Shown: piece by piece, positions 7,588 through 12,318 of the stretch
Layout: every line of letters begins with the position of its first letter
How positions within the stretch are numbered: the first letter of the stretch is position 1
NCBI GenBank assembly: GCA_023412455.1
Contig: JAEYNQ010000292.1
Coordinates: 1 to 12,318 of the forward strand
Direction: 5' to 3'
Source: Bacillota bacterium
GTDB taxonomy: Bacteria > Bacillota > Clostridia > Lachnospirales > Cellulosilyticaceae
DNA: 12,318 bases
Translations under genes and position numbers: made by a program
The notes under the pieces: generated by a model
What the model saw: only the letters and a program-made list of their open reading frames with translations
Told to the model about the DNA's origin: nothing
Databases searched by the model: none

Positions 7588-8398
7588 CTTTCTTCCCCTC
7601 CTTTAACTTTTCATCTGTTATTTGACTCATTCCATCTATAAGAAGCATCTTATAAGTGGATGTTCCTCCTTGCAATTGGCTTAATTTTTCATAAGCCGTT
7701 TCACCACAGTAGCCCATCATACTGAGAGCTACTGCTGTTGCTTCTATTTTATTTAGCTTATGAGTTGCTACATATGTTGCTATCACACTAGTGAGCATAC
7801 AACCTGTTCCTGTTACTTTTGCCATTAAGGGATGTCCGTTATAAATAACATAAGCCTTTTCTTCATTAACTACTAAATCGATTGCACCTGTAATCGCAAT
7901 AATACTCCCTGTCTTCTGAGTTAAATCTCTTGCAAGACTTATCATTTCTTCTAGGTTATCTTCTGTTACCACATCTCCTTTTGCCACATCCACGCCTTGT
8001 GTATCTCCACTTCCTAGTGCCAAAGTTTTAATTTCTGAAACATTTCCACGAATAACATCAAATCGTATTTCCCTTAGTAACTGCTTAGCTATTTCTGTAC
8101 GTAATTTGGAGGCTCCTACACCTACTGGATCAAGTACCACGATATGCCCCAGCTTATTTGCCATCTTCCCTGCTGCCAACATAGAAGCTGTTGTTCTCTG
8201 ATTCAAAGTACCTATATTAATAACCAACCCTTTACATAGACTTGTAATTTCTTCTACTTCTTCTAAATCATCTGCCATAATCGGCGAACCTCCTACTGCC
8301 AGCACCATATTGGCTACATCATTCACCGTCACATAATTGGTAATACAATGAATAAGAGGTTGTGCCTTTCTCACTTCATCAATCATTCCTTTAAACAT
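7574..8398 (-). CDS. thiM: Hydroxyethylthiazole kinase
   Basis: ThiM phosphorylates the salvaged thiazole moiety (4-methyl-5-hydroxyethylthiazole) to the substrate used by ThiE. It has 274 aa from the ATG at 8396-8398. That start has GGGGAGG 9 nt upstream. A further in-frame ATG at 8414-8416 lies within this ribosome-binding site and is unlikely to be used. Family motifs include CITNYVTVNDVANMVLAVGG (18-37), SPIMADD (38-44), DPVGVGAS (90-97), RGNVSEI (117-123), and the catalytic loop TGTGCMLTS (196-204) with its conserved Cys. As the first gene behind the TPP riboswitch it sets expression of the whole salvage operon. No thiazole or HMP synthesis genes accompany it here, so the cluster is a salvage unit. 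Confidence 0.96.
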   Translation of the reverse strand: MFKGMIDEVRKAQPLIHCITNYVTVNDVANMVLAVGGSPIMADDLEEVEEITSLCKGLVINIGTLNQRTTASMLAAGKMANKLGHIVVLDPVGVGASKLRTEIAKQLLREIRFDVIRGNVSEIKTLALGSGDTQGVDVAKGDVVTEDNLEEMISLARDLTQKTGSIIAITGAIDLVVNEEKAYVIYNGHPLMAKVTGTGCMLTSVIATYVATHKLNKIEATAVALSMMGYCGETAYEKLSQLQGGTSTYKMLLIDGMSQITDEKLKEGKKVAIR

Positions 8399-8446
8399 CT
8401 TATCGTTCCTCCCCATATCTTTTAAATTAACTTATCATAATAAATT

Positions 8447-8476
8447 AAAAAGGCCACACCACTAGGGCATGACCTT
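8447..8476 (-). terminator. Riboswitch-controlled intrinsic terminator before thiM
   Basis: In the minus-strand RNA, AAGGTCATGCC (8466-8476) pairs over all 11 positions, including three G-U pairs, with GGTGTGGCCTT (8450-8460) across a 5-nt loop. It is followed at once by a U-tract. It lies between the TPP aptamer and the thiM ribosome-binding site, the standard position for the expression platform. It may also stop read-through from the beta-propeller gene. Confidence 0.88.
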
Positions 8477-8490
8477 ATATCAATTCATAA

Positions 8491-8583
8491 TCCGCTCCCT
8501 TCGCTGGTATTATCCAAATCAGGTTATAAAGGTCGAAGTTAGATGACTTCCTCTCAGCTTGCTTCACAAGCTCCCTTGCTTTC
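8491..8583 (-). ncRNA. TPP (THI-box) riboswitch aptamer of the thi operon
   Basis: Read on the minus strand, the segment has the THI-element core. GGGAGC (8570-8575) is followed by a hairpin AGCTTG/CAAGCT, the conserved CTGAGA (8552-8557) and an optional helix GAAGT/ACTTC (P3a). ACCTGAT (8518-8524) and GGATAATACCAGCGAAGGGA (8496-8515) complete it. The last two match the known consensus almost base for base. Such aptamers bind thiamine pyrophosphate. With the terminator just downstream, this one should switch the operon off when TPP is plentiful. The outer limits (P1 helix) are approximate. Confidence 0.96.
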
Positions 8584-8619
8584 TTTTATTTAATTAAAAT
8601 ACAATCATCATTTATTTAT

Positions 8620-8647
8620 ATTATAGTATAATTCTAAATTTAGTCAA
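8620..8647 (-). promoter_or_regulatory. SigA-type promoter of the thi operon, overlapping the end of the upstream gene
   Basis: On the minus strand, TTGACT (8642-8647) is followed by a 16-bp spacer and TATAAT (8620-8625). Transcription would begin near 8613, giving a leader of about 215 nt that holds the TPP aptamer and terminator. The -35 covers the last codon and stop of the beta-propeller gene (stop at 8640-8642). Confidence 0.75.
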
Positions 8648-10520
8648 ATAATACATTCTTTAAATTGAGTGTTTGTAAACGTTTGAAATTCTCTATGTCA
8701 TATTCATTAATCTTATCATCATATAAATAATAAAGTTTATCACCTATATAACAAACTCTATCCTCTCCATAACCATACCTATAATAATAGCTATTACCTT
8801 GTTTTTCATTTAATTTACCTAGTTTAGCCTTCCCTACTAATTTGCCATCTTCTACTGCAAATACATACGCTCCTTCAAAATTCTCTAGTCCTCTAGAGGC
8901 ATTATAAATAATGTTAACTGGTATGGCTAACATACTCTTGCCTTTATGAACAGTAACCGCTTTATGATTGTATTGAGCGCTACTATAACTTCCCTGTGTT
9001 CCTAAGATGATTTTATTAACTTCTTTTGGTGCATTAGGATTACTTACATCAAAAAGTGATAGTTTAATACCTGCTTGAATAAGTGATGGATTCTTATGTT
9101 TATAAGCCTCTTCATCCTCATCCATAGTCGCTATACCTATACCTACTACCAATTTATCAGATATGGGATGAAGATAAGTACTTACTCCTGGTATTTTAAG
9201 TTCACCTTTGACCTTAGGTAACTTGGGATCACTTAAATCTATTACAAATAAAGGATCCGTTTGTTTGTAAGTTACCAAATATCCTGTTTTCCCCTCAAAT
9301 CTGGCACTATATATACGCTCAGTAGGTGCCAAACCAGTTAGGCTACTGACCTTATTCATATCTTTATCAAAAATAAATAGGTTATTAGTGGTTTCATAGG
9401 TTTTAGCATCACGTCCAGTAGTTGCAACGCGCAAATAATTCTCATATAAATCCATAGCAAATTGGTTGTAGAGATAACCATCTATTACACCTGTACCTGC
9501 ATAGTTTAAGGTTTGTTTCTCAACATTAAAACGATTAATCGTATTAACTTCACCTGGTATTTCTAAAAATAATGCGTCCTTACTCATGTAAACTTCATTA
9601 ACATTACCTAGAAGCATTTTCATTTCAATATTTTTACTTTCTTTTAAATGAATGCTCGCTATAATAGTAATATGCGGCATAGACCTAGGTTTTATCCAAG
9701 GCACATCATACACTTGATTAGGATTTAAAAGCTGTACTTCATCTCCTAATAGACTGTCTTTGTAAGCTGGTAATAAGTCATCTGTTGTACATACATTAAT
9801 AGCCTTTTGTGTCATTGGATTATTATTGACTAGATAGAGTGTATCTCCTATCTTTCTAATGGCTTGTTGTGTGCCTTGAACTGAAACTTGACGTACTAAC
9901 TGAGGTGCATTTTTATTGGTGACATCATAAATTCTAATATGCGTATACGCTCTTCGAATCTCTTTTATTATTTTATTTTGAAAAGTAATAGGGGTTTTTC
10001 TAGGTTCATAAGGTCTTCTTTCCGTTCCTAAGACAATGAGCCTATTTCCTTCTAAAAACATATTCTCAAAGTAATAGTTATTAGCTTCAGATTTATTGAG
10101 CTTAATTCTCCCTTCTATATGTAAGTTAGGCTTCGTATCCATAATAACAATACTACTATTATCAATAATCTTATAAATGTAACGCTCATCATTTTTTAGA
10201 GTATCTGCTTCGTCTACCCCTTCTACTTGCACGTTTGTTTTTGAATAGTCAACCACTCCTGCACTACTGGTAGCTTCACTAGTAGCTGCTATATCTTGTG
10301 TATTTGGTATAACATTCTCAAGTCCCCTTGTAATCTGATATTCATTAAGCTGTTCAGATGGTACTAAAATATTTTTATCCTTTAGTAACTGCAAATATTC
10401 TGCCTCACTTGTCATTTGCACAAGTCTAGTTTCATCCACTTTGGATGCACCTAAAACATTTATGCTAGAAAATAACATTCCTATCCCCAATAACATTCCT
10501 ATTAATTTTAATTGCTTCAT
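8640..10520 (-). CDS. Secreted beta-propeller domain protein (Beta_propel / COG4880 type), function unknown
   Basis: This 626-aa protein starts with a Sec signal peptide (residues 1 to about 25, hydrophobic core LIGMLLGIGMLF, possible cleavage after LGA). There is no lipobox and no other clear membrane segment, so it should be exported. A 60-residue Glu/Gln-rich region precedes DYSKTNVQVEGVDEADTLKN (91-110), the diagnostic string of the Beta_propel family (Pfam PF09826, COG4880), whose members are distant relatives of WD-40 proteins. The rest of the chain (about 110-626) consists of repeated beta-rich units of the form IYDVTN-, FDVSNPNAP- and IDLSDPKLPKV-, as in blades that end in an Asp-Val/Leu-Ser/Thr-Asn/Asp-Pro strand. 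No catalytic motif is visible. The ATG at 10518-10520 has GGGGGAG 5 nt upstream, and the gene has its own promoter. No terminator separates it from the thi promoter. No molecular function is established for the family as far as I know. Confidence 0.9.
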   Translation of the reverse strand: MKQLKLIGMLLGIGMLFSSINVLGASKVDETRLVQMTSEAEYLQLLKDKNILVPSEQLNEYQITRGLENVIPNTQDIAATSEATSSAGVVDYSKTNVQVEGVDEADTLKNDERYIYKIIDNSSIVIMDTKPNLHIEGRIKLNKSEANNYYFENMFLEGNRLIVLGTERRPYEPRKTPITFQNKIIKEIRRAYTHIRIYDVTNKNAPQLVRQVSVQGTQQAIRKIGDTLYLVNNNPMTQKAINVCTTDDLLPAYKDSLLGDEVQLLNPNQVYDVPWIKPRSMPHITIIASIHLKESKNIEMKMLLGNVNEVYMSKDALFLEIPGEVNTINRFNVEKQTLNYAGTGVIDGYLYNQFAMDLYENYLRVATTGRDAKTYETTNNLFIFDKDMNKVSSLTGLAPTERIYSARFEGKTGYLVTYKQTDPLFVIDLSDPKLPKVKGELKIPGVSTYLHPISDKLVVGIGIATMDEDEEAYKHKNPSLIQAGIKLSLFDVSNPNAPKEVNKIILGTQGSYSSAQYNHKAVTVHKGKSMLAIPVNIIYNASRGLENFEGAYVFAVEDGKLVGKAKLGKLNEKQGNSYYYRYGYGEDRVCYIGDKLYYLYDDKINEYDIENFKRLQTLNLKNVLFD

Positions 10521-10585
10521 TTATTCTCCCCCTTTATTTCATACCTTCGTTTTAATATATCTTTATTTTCAATAAATTAAACTTA

Positions 10586-10614
10586 AATATATAGTATCAT
10601 TTTTAATTTTTCAA
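10586..10614 (-). promoter_or_regulatory. Predicted promoter of the beta-propeller gene
   Basis: On the minus strand, TTGAAA (10609-10614, 5/6) is followed by a 17-bp spacer and TATATT (10586-10591, 5/6). The start would be near 10579, with a leader of about 58 nt. The surrounding sequence is very AT-rich, so chance matches are possible. The region 10615-10728 shows nothing else I can name. Confidence 0.5.
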
Positions 10615-10728
10615 TCTATTTCTGTGATATTACTTTTTCTTTACAAATATATCTAGTCAGATTCACACCCCATTTAATAAACCCTAAATTTGTCTAAAGT
10701 ACAGCAATAGTATTTTCTTATGTTACAC

Positions 10729-10762
10729 AAAAGAGGCTGCTTTTTTAAAAGCAACCTCTTTT
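10729..10762 (-). terminator. Rho-independent terminator of hppA
   Basis: AAAAGAGGCTGCTTTT (10729-10744) and AAAAGCAACCTCTTTT (10747-10762) form a 16-position stem with one G-U pair in the minus-strand RNA and a tiny loop. The stem is followed by U-rich sequence, 30 bp after the hppA stop. It separates hppA from the beta-propeller gene. Confidence 0.9.
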
Positions 10763-10792
10763 ATATCATTTCTCATTCTTAATGATTAATTT

Positions 10793-12318
10793 CTAAAGTA
10801 TTGACCAAGTTAAAATAAACATACCAAATACAATTGATACCATCGCCATAAGTTTAATCAAGATATTAATTGCTGGCCCTGCGGTATCCTTAAATGGGTC
10901 TCCTACTGTATCACCTACTACAGCTGCTTTATGCGCATCAGAACCCTTACCACCTAAATTTCCTTCTTCAATATATTTCTTAGAGTTATCCCATGCACCA
11001 CCAGCATTAGCCATCATAACAGCTAGGATAAACCCTGTTGTTGTTGCTCCTGCTAGCAGTCCTGCTACACCATTAGGTCCTAATAAAAGACCAACTACTA
11101 AAGGAGATGCTACACCTAATAGGGCTATTTTAACAAGTTCTTGTTGAGATGCTTTCGTACAAATATCCACACAAGCTGCATAGTCAGGCTTAGCTTCTCC
11201 TTCCATGAGTCCTGGAATTTCATTAAACTGTCTTCGTACTTCTATAACAATTTTTCCCGCTGCTCTACTTACTGAGTTCATGGCAAAAGCTGCAAATACA
11301 AAGGTTACCATACCTCCTACAAATAATCCTATTAATACTTGTGGATTAATAATCGATAAATCAAAAGCAAAATCTAAGCCTCTTTGTTTTACTAATAATT
11401 CAATAGAGTCTTTGTAGGCTGCAATAAAGGCTAAAGCAGTAAGAGCTGCTGAACCAATAGCAAAACCTTTACCTGTAGCTGCTGTTGTATTACCTAATGA
11501 GTCTAGTGCATCTGTCCTTTCTCTTACAACACTTTCAAGTCCAGCCATTTCTGCAATACCACCTGCATTATCTGCTACAGGTCCATAAGCATCTGTAGCT
11601 AATGTAATTCCTAGAGTAGAAAGCATACCTACTGCTGAGATAGCAATACCATATAACCCCATATTGAAATTATCTGTACCACCTGCTAAAAGATAACTTA
11701 TAATAACAGAAATACCTACAATAATAACAGGTATGGAAGTAGAAAGCATGCCTACAGAAATACCACTGATAATAACTGTAGCTGATCCTGTTTTAGCAGA
11801 CTCCGCTAACTGCTTTGTAGGTTTATATTGACTACTTGTAAAATATTCTGCAAAAAAGCCTATGCCTATACCTGCAATGAGTCCACTTAAAATAGCAAAG
11901 TAAACACCTAAGTATTCTTTTCCCAACACATTGATAACAAGGAAATAGGCGGCTATCATAATCACTATAGCTGAAAAATAAACGCCTTTACGTAATGCGC
12001 GAAGTAACACTTTTTGAGATGCTTTTTCTCCTGTCTTTACAAAGAAGGTACCTAAGACAGATGCAATAACCCCTATAGCTGCTACTAACATAGGAATAAC
12101 TACACCTTTCATTCCTAACCCTGCTGCTACAGCTAATGCACATGATGAAATAATAGAACCTACATAAGATTCATATAAATCTGCGCCTAGTCCTGCCACA
12201 TCCCCTACATTATCTCCTACATTGTCTGCGATAACTGCTGGATTTCTAGGATCATCTTCTGGAATCCCCTTTTCCACTTTACCTACTAAATCTGCGCCAA
12301 CATCTGCTGCCTTTGTAA
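10793..12318 (-). CDS. hppA: Membrane-bound K+-dependent pyrophosphatase, ion-translocating (N-terminus outside window)
   Basis: This enzyme hydrolyses cytoplasmic pyrophosphate and uses the energy to pump Na+ and/or H+ out across the membrane. About 507 C-terminal residues are visible. The frame stays open to the right edge, and roughly 200 N-terminal residues (family length about 670-700) are missing. The GTG at 12275-12277 is an internal Val, because the frame continues upstream into the conserved TKAADVGADLVGKVEKGIP. Catalytic motifs include that DVGADLVGKVE loop, DNVGDNVGDVAGLGADLYESY, TDAYGPVADNAGGIAEMAG and GDTVGDPFKDTAGPA near the C-terminus. The string GNTTAATGKG (11465-11494) has Ala where K+-independent enzymes carry Lys and Gly where they carry Thr, so this belongs to the K+-dependent class. 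About a dozen hydrophobic segments are visible. The residues that separate Na+ from Na+/H+ pumps lie partly in the missing part. Alone in its transcription unit here, it ends in a terminator. Confidence 0.97.
   Translation of the reverse strand, partial: TKAADVGADLVGKVEKGIPEDDPRNPAVIADNVGDNVGDVAGLGADLYESYVGSIISSCALAVAAGLGMKGVVIPMLVAAIGVIASVLGTFFVKTGEKASQKVLLRALRKGVYFSAIVIMIAAYFLVINVLGKEYLGVYFAILSGLIAGIGIGFFAEYFTSSQYKPTKQLAESAKTGSATVIISGISVGMLSTSIPVIIVGISVIISYLLAGGTDNFNMGLYGIAISAVGMLSTLGITLATDAYGPVADNAGGIAEMAGLESVVRERTDALDSLGNTTAATGKGFAIGSAALTALAFIAAYKDSIELLVKQRGLDFAFDLSIINPQVLIGLFVGGMVTFVFAAFAMNSVSRAAGKIVIEVRRQFNEIPGLMEGEAKPDYAACVDICTKASQQELVKIALLGVASPLVVGLLLGPNGVAGLLAGATTTGFILAVMMANAGGAWDNSKKYIEEGNLGGKGSDAHKAAVVGDTVGDPFKDTAGPAINILIKLMAMVSIVFGMFILTWSIL

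Noticed and set aside
8466..8476. AAGGTCAT shared by the riboswitch terminator arm and the ABC operator repeat, considered as a shared regulatory site.
   Set aside because: Only eight bases are shared, the context differs, and the terminator copy is explained by hairpin and antiterminator pairing.
11205..11417. Plus-strand open frame of 70 codons inside hppA (and similar ones inside thiD and thiE).
   Set aside because: Antisense shadows of highly conserved coding sequence.
12275..12277. GTG as the start of the pyrophosphatase gene.
   Set aside because: The frame continues to the window edge through the conserved DVGADLVGKVE motif, so this codon is an internal Val.

Overview
The window is low-GC, and every gene I can support lies on the minus strand. 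The ribosome-binding sites are purine-rich (GGGGGAG, AAGGAGG), the promoters look like SigA promoters, several genes end in U-tract hairpins, and the envelope adaptor is a lipoprotein. Together these suggest a Gram-positive Firmicute, most likely of the class Clostridia. I cannot name the genus from sequence alone.

Reading in the direction of transcription (right to left):
(1) 10793-12318 is the C-terminal three quarters of a membrane pyrophosphatase (hppA). Its N-terminus lies beyond the right edge, and it ends in a strong terminator.
(2) 8640-10520 encodes a secreted beta-propeller protein of unknown function (Beta_propel / COG4880 type) with its own promoter.
(3) 6153-8640 is a thiamine salvage operon, thiM-thiE-thiD. 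It is preceded by a promoter, a TPP riboswitch and a riboswitch-controlled terminator, and it is closed by a long terminator hairpin at 6071-6129.
(4) 1347-5844 is a MacAB/YknXYZ-like ABC export module: a 10-TM FtsX-type permease, a LolD/MacB-type ATPase and a lipoprotein HlyD/MacA-type adaptor. A promoter lies in front of it, and a dense cluster of GTCATA/TATGAC half-sites, including a perfect 12-bp inverted repeat, lies immediately upstream of the -35.
(5) 1-1162 is a NarL-family (DesK/LiaS-like) sensor histidine kinase with its own promoter. Its last residues run off the left edge, where a response regulator would be expected.

Working together: thiM, thiE and thiD convert salvaged thiazole and HMP into thiamine phosphate under TPP feedback. 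No de novo thiC or thiG, and no transporter, is visible. The ABC genes plus the kinase form a plausible signal-responsive envelope export or resistance module. The pyrophosphatase carries the residues of the K+-dependent class and would couple PPi hydrolysis to Na+ and/or H+ pumping. I see no phage, IS element, CRISPR array, tRNA or rRNA. The features most worth a second look are the operator cluster with its two-component partner, the predicted antiterminator pairing inside the TPP riboswitch, and the uncharacterised beta-propeller protein.
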